Shown in pieces: positions 10,411 to 22,543 of a stretch of DNA of 64,000 nucleotides (position 1 is its first letter; each line of letters opens with the position of its first letter). The DNA comes from Immersiella caudata (lineage: Eukaryota; Ascomycota; Sordariomycetes; Sordariales; Lasiosphaeriaceae). The stretch lies in NCBI GenBank assembly GCA_030512335.1, contig JAULSU010000005.1, positions 3,100,001 to 3,164,000 of the forward strand, given 5' to 3'. A program made the translations under genes and the position numbers. Below the pieces are notes generated by a model, which saw only the letters and a program-made list of their open reading frames with translations, had not been told where the DNA came from and searched no databases.

Positions 10411-13400
10411 CTACCTGCTCAACCTCCACCACCCCTTCTTCCCTCTCCTCCTTGTACCTCCTCCCTGCTGCTGCTGCTCATAGCCTTCCTCGCGCACATT
10501 ATGTTTCCCGACCACTTCCAAAAACACCTGATCCAACGTCGTCGGACTAACGCTGTAATGCTCAATCCCCAACGCCTCCCTATTCTCCTCCAAAATGACC
10601 ACCAGCCTACCCACCGCCGACGCGTCACTCCCGCTCGTAATCTCATCGCCTGCCCCCTTTCCTCCTCCAGAAAGCTTAATCGTCCCCGTAGGCACACTAA
10701 ATCGCATCTGCCCATGGTACGTCTTCCCTTCCACCTCGGCCCCTTCAAAGGCACTCACAATCCACCTCCGCACTCTTTCGATTGCTTCATCGGGTGTGTG
10801 CGGTGCCCCCGCGCACACGAGGTGCACGTGCATTTGATCGCCGAAACGTCGGCGCAGGGTATCGATACTACCCATTGCGAGCATCCGCTTGGCGAGGATA
10901 CCTGCGCGGGAAGCAAGGGCGTCGGCCTCTTCCATGGAGTGGGTTGTCAAGAGGATGGAACGACCGGGGACGGTGTAGGCGAGGGTGCGCCACATGATGC
11001 GTTTTGCGGCGGCGTCGAGACCGGAAGAGGGTTCGTCGAGGAGGATGACGGAGGGGTTTCCGGTGAGGGCGATGGCGAGGGAGAGCTTGCGCTTGTTGCC
11101 GCCGGAGAGGGCGTGGGCTTGGCGGTGCGCGAAGGCGGTGAGGCCGACGGCGGAGAGGATGGTGGTGACTTGGTGACGGGGCGAGGGGATGCCTCGGATG
11201 CGGGCGTAGAAGATGAGGTGTTCGGTAACCGTCATGGTGTCGATGGCATCGAATTGGGGGCATACGCCGAGGGAGCGGCGGGCGGTGGAGAGGGAGGTGG
11301 TTACGGAGGAGGATTCGACGAGGACGTCGCCTCCGTGGATGGGGTCCGGGGTGAGATCGCCACGGATGACGGATATCGTGGTAGACTTGCCGGCACCATT
11401 GGGACCGAGGAGGGCGAAGACTTCGCCGTGGGGGACGCCGAAGGTGACATTGTCGACGGCGGTGTTGGAACCGAAGGATTTGGTGAGATTGACGACGCGG
11501 AGGCCGTCGGTGGCGGAATCCTTGATGGCTGAGGATTTGACGCGGACGAGCTCGTGGGCGACTTCTTCATCCGAGATGGCGGCGGCTTCGTCGGCGGGGT
11601 TGGCAGGGGGCGAGGAGCGCTTAGAGAAGAGGCGCTTGAGGCCGGAGCCGGCTTTGCCGCTGTCGAGCAAGAGGAGAAGGCCGAAGAGGAAGATAGACTG
11701 GAGGATAAGGTAGAGAATGGGACCGCCGTAGCGAAGCATGTCGCCGGGGTTGGAGGCGAGGGCTTCGCCGTCGCACGCGGTGGAGAAGAGGTTGAGGGCG
11801 AGGAACATCGCGCGGGTGACGGAGCAGATGGGGGCAAAGGCCGAGACGACGAAGTGGACGACGAGCAGGAGGTTGTCAATGCGGTTGATGGGCGCATAGG
11901 TGATGACCGACATGTAGGCAATGATGTAGATCAAAAACATGACGACCTGGCCCGCAGCAGTGAAGGCGTACGCCGAGAGCTGGTTAGTGCTGACGATGGA
12001 GATGTTGTACGCCAGCAAGATCGAGGCGAGTCCGTAGAGCAGGAAGATGAGGAAGAGGTAGCCCACGTGGTACCAGAGATCAGCGAGACCGGCAAGGAGT
12101 CCGATGACGATGGCTGTCGAGGCCAAAACGAGGAGGAAGTCGAAGGCCGTATGAGCGAGCCATAGGGGCAAGGGCCGGACACCGTTGGAATACTGCAGGC
12201 CCCGGACCATGCGGCGACGTTCCAAGTTGGGATACAGCGCGAAGAAGCCGGGGTACGCAGACAGGGCGAGGGCGATGTAGATGAGCAGCTGCAGCGAGTT
12301 TCCAGTGTCAGGGGCAAAGGGGGTATCGAAGTTGACAAAGGTCGACGCGAGGGTCTGGTTCGTCAACATCATATCCATGATCCAGTTGCCGAACCAGGCA
12401 GAGAACATCTCGCCGATGCCGCCCTTGTAAGCCACCGTGGCCGGGGTCGAGTCGTCGCCGAGCCAGACAGCCGCGGGCCGGATGTCCTTGCGAAGCCGTG
12501 TGACCTCACTGTTGAATTGGTCGAACGTGTCGACCAGAGTAATGTTCCTGAACACATTGGCGGGATTAGCCCCTGAGGGGGAGCCTCCACCTGATCCCCC
12601 AGCCGAGGCGAGGTAAATAGGGGCAAAGAGGTTCAACAACGTCGACGGGCTGAACTTCTCCGATGGACCCCCAACCAGGAAGAACTCGAAGTCTCCCGAG
12701 AACAAATCCACGGCCGTCTTTCGGCTGCTCTGCTGCCTCGGATCGCAGCCCACAGGGTCCTGGTTCCTGACAAACAAAGTAACCAAGCCCGCGGCAGCGA
12801 TGGGAATGACAAATGCGGCCAGGTACGGGAACCAGTTGTGCTTGAGAATGACACATCGCTTGCGGAAAAGCACCCACGTCTGGCGGAGGTAGCTGATTCT
12901 CCGCCCAGACATGAGCTCCAAGCCGGCCGTTTTGCCCTCATCATCCATCGTTCCAACGTTTTCGAGCGAACTCTTATCCCCAAGCTTGGTGCCGACGGTA
13001 GGCTTTCCATCCTCGCCGTGGACCTCCTCGGCCAGCTGCAGGAACACATCCTCGATGGTCGGACCGGAAAAGCGGTAGTCGGTAATGCCAGCGGCCTCCA
13101 GCTCGCGGATGACCTGCGCGGCCTGGCTCGACGTTGTGGCGATATAAGAGGCCTCGTCAAAGGTGACCTTCTTCTTGACTCCAGGAACATCCGGAAGGAA
13201 TTTGACCTGCTTCGAGTTGTGGATGTGGACGCGGTAGCCACCGCCGAGCCTGTTCTTCAGCTCAACCGATGTGCCCTCGGCGCGGAGGGTTCCCTTGGAC
13301 ATGATGGCAATGTGATCAGCAAGCAAGTCGGCCTCGTCCAGGAAGTGCGTCGTCATGATAATTGTCCGTCGTCCTCGCTCGCCAAGCAGAATGTCCCAGA

Positions 13401-15397
13401 TCTTTCTCCTACTCAGGGGGTCCAAACCACTGGAAACCTCGTCAACACAGCAAACAGCGCTGCCACCAGTCAACATCATTCCCAACTGGAGCTTCCGCTT
13501 CTGGCCGCCGGAAAGAGTCTTGGACTGCGCCTTGATCTTTTGCTCCAGATCGATAGCAGCTACCAACGCCCTGATCTCTTCCTTGCTCGCGAGGTTTCCA
13601 GGTGACTTGAGCCGGTTGAAGATCCTGACGTGCTCCTCGACCGTGAGCTCATCCCACAGCACGTTCTTCTGCGGCGCAATGCCCAAGCCGCCCGTGCCGT
13701 CGATGGTGATTTTTCCGCTCGTCAATTTGTTGGTGCCCGCAATCGAGTCCAGGGTCGTACTCTTTCCGCTTCCGTTCGCACCCAGAAGCGCCAGAATCTG
13801 GCCCCTTCTTGCCGTCAGGCTGAGCTTTCCAACGGCCACAACTTCCGGCCGCGGCGTCTTCAGGAATGAAAACATCCTCCTGATGAATCCTGGCTTGTAT
13901 ATCTTGGTAAACTCCTCGAGTCTGACAGCGGCCTCGGGTCCCAGGTCCCCACGGTTCTCTCCCGTGACGATATTCCGCGTAGCCGTAGTCGTTCCGTGCA
14001 GATAACGCTCCACCAGCGCACCCAACACGGGGTACGCAAAGATCTGCACCACCAAAAACACCATCAACACAATGCCCGAGGCGTTCCATGGGCTGTTGGG
14101 CGGTATCTCCACCAGATTCGTTGGCCGCGTCGCGTTCTCGAACCGCGCAAGCAACGTAATAAAATACGTGTAGTTGCAGGGCGCAAACAGCAAGCTCAGC
14201 ACCACCACTGTCGGCGTTCCGGGTGCTGTGATGGTCTGCGCAATGACGGCCAGGAGAATCGCCAAAATCGTAATCGACACGCCGCTCAGCTGCGACCGCT
14301 TGAAGAAGGCTCCGCCAACGATCGCAAAGGATGCGAGCGCCAAACCAGCCAGAATGTGATACAGCAGCAGGATCGCGCCGCTGCTGGTTGCAAAAACACC
14401 CCGCCAGAGAATCAGCGAGCCGATGACCCAGCCCGGGAGATACAGCGCCGAGAAAGACAGATGGTACGACACGATCCTAGCGACCTGAGGCTCCCACGTT
14501 CGCTTGGACGACATCATGGCCTCGATCAGCGTTGACATTCCCGTCTCCCTCTCCGACGCGATGAACCCCGTGAGGTGATACACCACTCCGATAATCCCCG
14601 CGATGAACGTCACACCCAGAAAGTTGACAATCATCTGCGAGTAAATCTCCCGGATTCTCACGGCCCGTTCCTCCTGCGTCAGGCCGGTGAACACATACTC
14701 CTCGTTGTTTGTCGGTAGCGACTTTCGGCCATTGGCCCCGTCATTCCCTTTCGAGATCGCCTCATCCACCGCGGTCTGCAACGGCAGCATATACTAAAAC
14801 CCACGTCAGCATATCTCTTCCCATCCTTCCCCCTTCTCAAGAATCCAAACCTACCACCTCCCCATCATTGGTATCCCTATCCACATTAACCCTTCCACTC
14901 CCCAACGCGCCATCCGCCCTGATCGTATAATTCCAAACTCCTCCCCTCCCCTCATCAGGGCTCCCCCTAAACACCACCGCCCCAAAACACGGCGTCACAC
15001 CCCTCAAACTCGCCCTACAAACCCCCGTCAACTCAATCTCCTCTTCCACAACCACCACCCTCTTCCCTACCACCCTCTCCACTACCCCCCTCAACTCCCC
15101 AATCACCCTCTCAATCTCACCCCCCTTGAACCCCCCATCCACAAACGCAACCGTATCCCTCCCCGTACCGTCCGACGCACGCAGCGCATTCTCCAACGAC
15201 CTAATCGGCGCCGGTGAGGCAATCCCATTAACCGCAGCCGGGACGAACAAATTCCGCGAGAACGAAAGGAACGCTGTGAGAACAATAGGAAGTACAAATG
15301 CGCGAATGATAGTAGCTAGGGTATGCCGCTGGAGGACGATAAGTGTGTTTTTACGTGTTAGCGTCCATATTTGGCGGGGGAGCGACATCGTGAACAA
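10411..15397 (-). CDS. ABCA-type full-length ABC transporter
   Basis: Two exons (15397-14855, 14793-10411) around a 61-nt intron; 1641 residues, normal for ABCA proteins. Order is membrane domain 1, nucleotide-binding domain 1, membrane domain 2, nucleotide-binding domain 2. Domain 1 has Walker A GANGSGKST near residue 520, signature LSGGQKRKLQLG and Walker B ending CCVDEVSSGLDP. Domain 2 has GPNGAGKST near residue 1310, signature LSGGNKRKLSLA and LLDEPSSGLDA. A short helix near residues 30-45 starts a long soluble loop before the second membrane helix, which is the ABCA pattern. In domain 1, Val replaces the usual Pro after Asp-Glu. Known ABCA members move lipids; the substrate here is not readable. 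Start could also be the second Met (15388). Confidence 0.93.
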
Positions 15398-16268
15398 TTA
15401 GTCCTCCGGGGCGCGAAGCCGGTGGCGATCGGCGCCCGTTGCGCGACGCGGGGGGTGTGACAGGTATCGGGGACTGTGGAGCGCCAGCGGCTAGTAAAAC
15501 TCAATTGGCGCCTGCCTGCCGTTGCGACAAAAACGGCGAGGGGTTTTAGCTTCCGCAGTCAATCCTTTTTAAAACGACGAACGGCGCGATAAAAAAGATC
15601 GGCGCAAAAGTTTATTAGAATGAAAGGAAATTGGAATTCGTGTTGGGGAAAGTAAGTTACGTACTCCTGGTACGACAACGGCAGGGAATGCGCCGTAATT
15701 ATTATCGGGCTGAAGCGCAGGGCAGTTCAAACATGAACGTTTCATTTCCGTGGTGCCTGCGCTGAGATCGGACTCTTGGAAGAGTCCGTCTACGCCCAAC
15801 AAAGCCTGGGGGCTGTTGCGTGCAAAGGTAATTGGCCTTGGCATCTCGACTCTTTGGGACTTGGGCGTGGGGCAGACTCCATCCAATGACGGCTGCCAAT
15901 GTTGCGACTGGCTAGCTGCGAGGGCGGTGCTCCTTTCCCGCATTCCCTCCCGCGTCTCCAGAGGGAACTTTCTCCTGACACGTGCTCACCTAACCGGAAT
16001 CAGCCCCCCGTGCAGCCTCGACACGACGACTCTTCCAGAGTCTTCGTAACACGCGTATGGTTCCCCCGGCCAAGCGCACGGCAAACCTGGGCATCGCTGC
16101 GCCTCACTGGGAGTTCCACTCGTTTACAACACACACAGCATAACAAACATCTTGGTCAGCATACATACGAAATCGTTTGGGAGGAGCCCCTCGACATCAT
16201 CAACAATAAACGGTGAAATGGCATGCCGCATATCGTGTCTCGTCGATTCCATAACTACATTGCCGCGT
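15398..16268. other. Intergenic, promoter side of the ABC gene
   Basis: Lies upstream of the ABC transporter and downstream of the lysyl-tRNA synthetase, both on the minus strand. Frames on both strands show no domains. Nothing else seen. Confidence 0.5.
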
Positions 16269-18926
16269 CTAAACAAGCTTTTCCGTTCTGTTCATTCTGT
16301 TCGCCCCGTGTCTATTTGTGGGCTGCAAGACAGCGTCAGCAGCTGCGGGGAATATTGAGACAAGAAGACTTACGGATACCCTCTTCCGGAAGGGGCTGTA
16401 CATCAACAACTTCAGCTGCAAACTTCTCCTTGGGCGCAGACTTATCTTCGCGCAGGAATGGGAATGCCAACACCTCTCTGATCGAGTAGTTGTTCGTGAT
16501 GAACATGGCGAGACGGTCGATTCCGAGACCCCAACCGCCAGTGGGCGGCACTTATCAACATTAGCAGCTGCGCCGTCAACTTAGGGTGTGGTATACATAC
16601 GGCCATATTCGAGAGAGTTCAGGAAGCTCTCGTCCACAAGCTGTGCCTCGTCATCTCCCTGGTCCTTTTGGCGAGCCTGCTCCTCGAATCGGAGTCTCTG
16701 GTCGAAGGGGTTGTTCAACTCAGTGTACGCGTTTGCGATTTCCTAAAAAGTCAGCATCTTCATTCCCACTCGCTGGGACTTCCAGACACACCTTGCGGCA
16801 GACGAAAGCCCTATGAAATGTCAGCACAGCACCAAGCCAGTTCACTCTTGTGGATTAAACTTACTCGAATCTCTCGCAAAGTCCCTTCTTGGATCGGTGG
16901 TACTTGGCCAGAGGGCTCATCATCTGGGGGTGCTCCACTGAATTTGATGTCAGCAATCATCTCGCACCTCTAGGGGGGCTACTCACTGATGAACGTAGGG
17001 TTGACGCATTGGTTCTCGATGAACTCGCCGGTGAGCTTGTCGATCATGCGCGCGTTGGTGAGAGGCGGTGGGCACTCGACGTTCATCTTCTTGCAGACCT
17101 TCTGCAGGAACTCGTTGGTCGCATCAGTGTGAAGCTCCTCATAAGGCGGGAACTTCTCTCCCGTTGTGCGCTCGAGCTCGGGGCTTCTCGACGTCAGCGG
17201 ACTTCTTGCTAGGCAGACAGCAACACCTACATCATTTCGATCCTGCGCCATGGAGCCTCCCAGTTGACCTCGAGGACTTCACCATGTTGGGTGGTAAATT
17301 TGGTCTTGTAGGAGCCAGTGAGCTCCTTGACGAGCGACGAAACAAGCTCCTCAGTGAGTGCCATGACATCGTACTGCCGGTAAGTTAGCGCAAGACATAC
17401 AAGCTGAGCCCAGATACACGTACGACATCGGCATACGCCCAGTAGAATTCTAACAATCGCCATTAGCAAAATCCCGACGATGCAACTCTCACAGCTCATG
17501 TCTTACCGCAAGACGTGAATTCGGGGTTCTGCAACACACAGGTTAGCATCCTCCATATACCTGATTTAATCCTATACTTACATGTGTCAGATCGACACCC
17601 TCGTTTCTGAAGTTCTTGCCGAGCTCAAAGACCTTGCCGAACTGACCGACAATCATCTTCTTGAGGACTGCATTCAGTGTCAGCAAAGCCCAACAAGAGA
17701 GCCAAAGCTGGTGCCCTAGAGATACGCGAAACACAAGTGTACAGACTTACAGAGCTCGGGGGCAACTCTCATGAACATATCAATGTCCAGATCGTTGTGG
17801 TGGGTGATGAAGGGGAGCTTTCAATATGTCAGTCCAAACCCTAACCCTGTCACCGACAGGGGTCGAGCTTCAAACCACTTACAGCAGTGGCACCACCAGC
17901 AATGGCGTGCATCATTGGTGTCTCGACCTCAATGAACCGGCGCTCGTGGAAGACTGGTCACAAGTCAGCTTCCAAGTCTCTCGGTCACGGAATTCACTCA
18001 CAGTCTCTGATGTAGCGGACCATTCTGCTCCTCTGCCAGAGCGCCTCACGCGACCTATCGTTCCAAAGCAAATCGAGATATCTCATGCGGGCCCTTTGCT
18101 CGGAATCCGAGAAGGGGAACTTGACACCAGGCAACATGTGAAGGCATGGGCTGAGAAGCTGAACCTGAGTCGCAAAGATCGAGAGCTCGCCGGACTCCTT
18201 GTTCTTCGGGTTCGTTCGGCCAGCGTAGCCCGTGATGCCAATAACATCGCCACGGCGGAGGTTGAGATGCTGCTTCTCGAAAGGCACTCCGCCCTCCTTA
18301 GCATGTTGTGCCTGGCAAACTACCTGGAGCCGAGTGCCAATGCTTCGTGTGTCGGCAGCGGTGCGAATATCTATCGCCAGGGTCAGCACCCAGTTAGTGA
18401 GTCACCGATGATCACCCACCGTAGAAGATCAGCTTGGCGCCGCTGGCGCGGATGCTGTAAATACGGCCAGCAATGCTCAATTCCTTGTCCTGAATGATCT
18501 CGCCCGGCTTGAGGTGCTCATAGTCCTTGTGGAAGGTGACATCGTCCTCATAGGTGACCTGGAACTTGTGGGGGTAGGGATTCGTCTCAGGGGTCTGGAG
18601 CACTGCAGCACGTCCTATGTTAGCAACAACCGCAGCACGCGACGAAAGTCGGATAACGTACGCTCGTTGACCTGGCGAGAGCGGATCTCGAAGTACTGGT
18701 TTGGATTGAGGTCCTCCTCCTGGCCAGCGCTGTTCTTAGGCTTGCTCGAGGTGGCCTTGGGCGGGGCTGCTGCAGCCTTTGCGGCCTTGTCGGCCTCCTT
18801 CGCGCGCTGCTTCTGGCGCTTCTTGAGTTCGGTCTTGGAAACGCGTTCGCCGGTGACCTCGTCGAGGTGGAGGTTGGCAATCTCCTCGGTGGGGGGTGCG
18901 GGCGCCGGGGCGCTGGAGTCGGCCAT
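16269..18926 (-). CDS. Lysyl-tRNA synthetase, cytosolic, class II
   Basis: About a dozen short introns split a gene whose exons read as a full class II lysine-tRNA ligase. Start MADSSAPAPAPPTEE at 18926, a basic Lys/Ala-rich extension (KKRQKQRAKEADKAAKAAAA), OB-fold anticodon domain (SIAGRIYSIRASGAKLIFYDIR), motif 1 region (RRFIEVETPMMHAIAGGATA), motif 2 (GKNFRNEGVDLTHNPEFTS) and motif 3 (GWGLGIDRLAMFITNN). It charges tRNA-Lys with lysine in the cytosol. Upstream exon borders checked: 18926-18662, 18602-18420, 18370 on. The end is not certain: a perfect GTAAGT donor after EEGI suggests a last 51-nt intron and a stop at 16269; reading through would stop at 16336. An in-frame extension upstream to 19028 exists. 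Confidence 0.92.
17836..17848. repeat. Telomere-like box in a lysS intron
   Basis: AAACCCTAACCCT, two telomeric units, inside an intron of the lysyl-tRNA synthetase gene. Confidence 0.6.
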
Positions 18927-19649
18927 CTTGACTTGGGATGGTTTCAGATGTTGTGAACACAGTTCAAGCCGTTGGATGGCGGGATTGTGGTGCGCAAAAA
19001 AGTGTGGTCGAAATACACTGAAACCCAATTGATGGCGGGGTAAATTATAGCGGGACTCCAGATTGAAGCGGGAGTCACAGATTGAGTCACGTCAGAGGGG
19101 TGCACTTCAAACCGTGGCTACGATCGCGGGGCAGATTGTGGCAGGTGTGCTGTGGCTAGTGCCCGCTATTTTCTTCGGGAAGGATAGCCCTAACCCGCCA
19201 AGTCTTGGCACCATCACTTTCTGCTTCCCTTTCTGGAATGCTCGGCCAATCATGGACGACCCAAGAACTGAACCTCTGAGCGCAGCAGGCTCAGCAGCGT
19301 GCTCTGTATTACCACACAGAGCGATGCTATGACCTGGGATTAAGGAACGAACGTTACCATCCGACGTGGGGCATGCGGCCCAGCCGAACAACCGCCCGAC
19401 CTACGGTGGTACCAGACCGCCGATCCTCCACTCCGCCGCATGCCCCGCCGTTCACGGCGGAAAGCCGGTGAAACGACGACATAGACTATCCGGGCCCTCC
19501 TAACAAGTGGATCAACCAACGAGCTAATGCCACCTTAGGAACGGACCAAAGGGTATAAGTATGGACGCAGGATCTCGTCCAAGAAGCAATGGCCTCTGAA
19601 GCGGACCTGGCTAAAACAGCATCAAATTTATGCTCAAACTTCATCCAAC
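18927..19649. other. Intergenic, no gene seen
   Basis: Between the divergent lysyl-tRNA synthetase and the broken epimerase gene. The first 100 nt continue the synthetase frame upstream (possible alternative start at 19028). No other coding signal. Confidence 0.5.
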
Positions 19650-20869
19650 ATGACGGACGTTCCTATCACCGCTCAAGACCGTCCCATAAGGGTATTGGTT
19701 ATCGGCGCAAGTGGTTATCTCGGCTCCGGTGTCTGTAACGCCTTCCTTCGCACAGCCGGTTCGCCCCCGGATCACGCCAGTTTCGTGTCTACGGTCTCGT
19801 TCGCCGCGAATCGGCCGCCCAAGTCCTCGCCGTGGCAGAAGTCATCCCGGTGGTCAGTTCTCTCTCCGACCGCGATGCCCTCCGCGACAAACTTCTCATC
19901 CACAGTCCGATATGAGACGTCATTGTCAGCTGTACCGAGCCGTCCCGCGCCGATCCCGAGGCTGAGACAAAACACTAGAATAACATCCTCGCACTAGCCC
20001 AGGGCCTAGCAGCTGCTTCATTTGCACTTGGCATAAAAACTATGGTTTTGTGGTCATCTGGCTGCAAACACTATGGGATGACCCCTCTGCACGGTGACCC
20101 AAACTTGGCTCCGCACAACGAGGAGTCGCCATTGCAAGGTCATCCCATTATCCGCGGTCGAACCGACGCAGCCTTTCGTGCTGTAGCAATCTCTACCGCA
20201 GACAGCGGTGCCGCCGGCTTCGATGTTGCTATTCTAAGAGCAACCCCTATCTATGGTTACAGTGGCAGCTACTACGGTGGGAGTTTTGATTACGCTGCCG
20301 CATTTGCTGCCGTCACTCCGCCTACAGAAGAGCTGAGAGTATTGAAGTTCGCAGCAGACGCAAACACCATCATTCACGGAGTACATCTCGACGACTGCGG
20401 AGACGCTTATGTTGCTCTGGCGAATGCGGCCCTCTTCGGAGCCGACGATCGCCATCACGGCCGTCCCGCCGTTGCAAGACAGGCATTCAACACCTCTGGC
20501 AGGCGGTGCGAAACTTTGGCTGAGATTGGCGGGGCCCTGGTAAAGGAGTATGGATTTGAAGGCGGTGTACGATTCGGTGTTCCAGCCGAGGAGCTCCCTG
20601 GGGCTGTATCTAACCCTGCGTACAACTTGGCCTTTGGATGGTCCCAATGGGTCTCAAGTGATAAGATTAGGAGAGTGACAGGGTGTGCAGATCGGCGGCC
20701 GCTTTTTGTGCAGAATTTACACGTCTACCGGCTTGCGTATGAGGCCGCGGCTGAGGGGCTCAGCGACCGTGGAGAGCGTCAAGAAGAGGCTGTCGAGGAA
20801 CTGGGATTAGTGAGTCTGGAGGCAAAGTCTTGGTTTTGGATGTTGATTGATACTTGGTATGATTGCTGA
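19650..20869 (+). pseudogene. Broken NAD-dependent epimerase/dehydratase (extended SDR)
   Basis: The N-terminus (IRVLVIGASGYLGSGVCNAF) is a Rossmann dinucleotide-binding start with GxSGYLG, and the C-terminal 275 codons from 20042 are fully open and read like the rest of an atypical extended short-chain dehydrogenase (FDVAILRATPIYGYSGSYYG; VHLDDCGDAYVALANAA). Between them the reading frame changes near 19780, and in the continuing frame two stops appear: a TGA at about 19910 and a TAG at about 19976, each where Trp would fit. No intron with plausible splice sites removes these lesions without deleting the nucleotide-binding core. I therefore call it a pseudogene. An assembly error could explain the frameshift but not easily both stops. 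The usual YxxxK catalytic pair is not evident. Confidence 0.75.
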
Positions 20870-21896
20870 CAGCTTATAGACCTCGTGTTGAGACCAAATC
20901 CGATGTTTTGCAGTTTCGCAAGTTGAAAGACAGAGTTTGAATTTTGCCTCGGACTGTTACAACTTTTTACCCTCTGGGCGTTGTTCAAACGCGATGCAAT
21001 CGCGCATCGATACGCCGATGCTAGAAGCGAATCAACTCGCAACAGCCGAATTCAAGACCAACCTTGAGCGCTCCTTGGAACACCTTCGGTCTAAGCTATG
21101 CGCGCCTATCACGATGTGAGGTATCTATAGATACTGCGAGACGCCAACGCCACGCCTTTTTTATTCCTTTTCACAGCCCAGCCCGATCCGGGTTCCTGGC
21201 CGGCAGATATTTCCTAGCAGCAACGCACAAGCCCTAGCTGAATGCCGGTAGCTGAGAGTGGTACTGTTCTCGACTCCGCTGCCGCTACCAAGACAAAATA
21301 ATTGATAGGGCCATCGGTGTAATTTTAACCAGGTCTTGGCTGGTTGGAGACTATGGGTGGAGATATCGTTGGACTTGGAGACAGCTGCGTCGGAGATTAT
21401 CCGGTTGTTAAGGTTGAGGTTGAATCCCCTGAGTTGAGAGAGGTATTCTTGGCTCGGAAATGATACCTGCTGCTCGGCCGCAGGGGAGATGACCTTGCGA
21501 GTACTACTGTACCGGTGAGCTTCTAATACTTCAACATATTCGTCCTGAAGACGCTATCAATACGCACACATCTGACCTACCGTACCTTATCTGCCAGGAA
21601 CCGATTTAGCTACCCCTCACAGCCGCTTCATGCTCCGAGTCCAGGTCCAGATTGCCGGTAGATTAAAAGCCAGGTCCCTAATTAACTAATACGCCAAGAA
21701 TCCCCTGGTTGACCACCATTTTACCCGCCTCAATATAGTAACCAGCACTAACTCGGATGGTTTCCGACGCAACGACTCACCTACTAGCCCGGAGACCGTA
21801 TATAGGAATCATGCCTTCCAGAAGCTCTCCATCGCCTTGTCATCCAACCCACCACCCCACAACAACCTCACCGAAGCTCCGAACCAATCCGTGGCG
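20870..21896. other. Intergenic, no gene seen
   Basis: A/T-richer kilobase between the pseudogene and the secreted protein gene; short frames only. The last part should be the promoter of the gene at 21897. Confidence 0.5.
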
Positions 21897-22543
21897 ATGC
21901 GTCTCTCTCTCCTCTCGGCGGGCCTTCTGGCCCCATTGACCGCCCTCGCTGCCCCGGCCACCGACGCCGCCGGCGTTCCCTACGACTACCTCAACAAGCG
22001 CGAGAACCTGTGCAGCCTCTCTGCGCCCCCCGCCCTCTGCGTCCCCAACGCCTCCGTCACACCCGAGGAGACCGCCATCCGCGCGTACAAGTTCTACCGC
22101 GCCTTCATCGTCGATGGCGACCCGAGGACCATGTTCTCGTTGATTGACAACGTGTATACCGTGCGTCTTTCCTTACCAAACTCGGTCAAAGTGAGATGCA
22201 GGGGCTAACGGTTGATAAAGCAACACAATCCCGGCTACCGATCCGGCCCGCAGGCTATCTGGAGCCTTTTCTGCGCTGGAAGGAAGATCGGTACTGAGCA
22301 GAGCACCTCCCACTGCTTTGTTCCGTCGACGAATATGTCGTATGCTAGATACGCGACGATCGATCGTTGGAGGTGGGTTGATGGGTGTGTGCATGAGCAT
22401 GTAAGTGTCATTCTGCGAGGAAGTTGGCGATGCAGGTTAAAAATAAGGGAAATGCTGACTTTTTGGGACAGTGGGATCAGGGCGAGAGGTTCCCGCCGGC
22501 CGATCAGTGCGCCCCTGTACCGGCTGCTGCTAAGACGCCCTAG
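21897..22543 (+). CDS. Small secreted protein with NTF2/SnoaL-like fold
   Basis: Three exons (21897-22160, 22221-22400, 22472-22543) sum to 516 nt, 171 residues. Residues 1-19 are a signal peptide (MRLSLLSAGLLAPLTALAA). The mature part runs YKFYRAFIVDGDPRTMFSLI, then QHNPGYRSGPQAIWSLFC and IDRWRWVDGCVHEHWDQGE, the layout of NTF2/SnoaL-like proteins in which a buried His-Asp pair lines a cone-shaped pocket. Two Cys near the N-terminus and further Cys later suggest disulphides. Secreted members of this family are common in ascomycetes without a settled function; catalysis (isomerase or cyclase) is possible by analogy. Both introns have GT-AG ends, the first with a GCTAAC branch. Confidence 0.82.

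Noticed and set aside
10501..11532. 343-codon plus-strand frame
   Set aside because: Antisense to the second nucleotide-binding domain of the ABC transporter; Gly/Glu/Asp bias comes from C-ending codons of the real gene.
12838..13605. 255-codon plus-strand frame
   Set aside because: Antisense to the first nucleotide-binding domain of the ABC transporter, no motifs of its own.
19781..20040. An intron that would rescue the epimerase gene
   Set aside because: No GT-AG pair with a branch motif removes the frameshift and both stops while keeping the Rossmann core.
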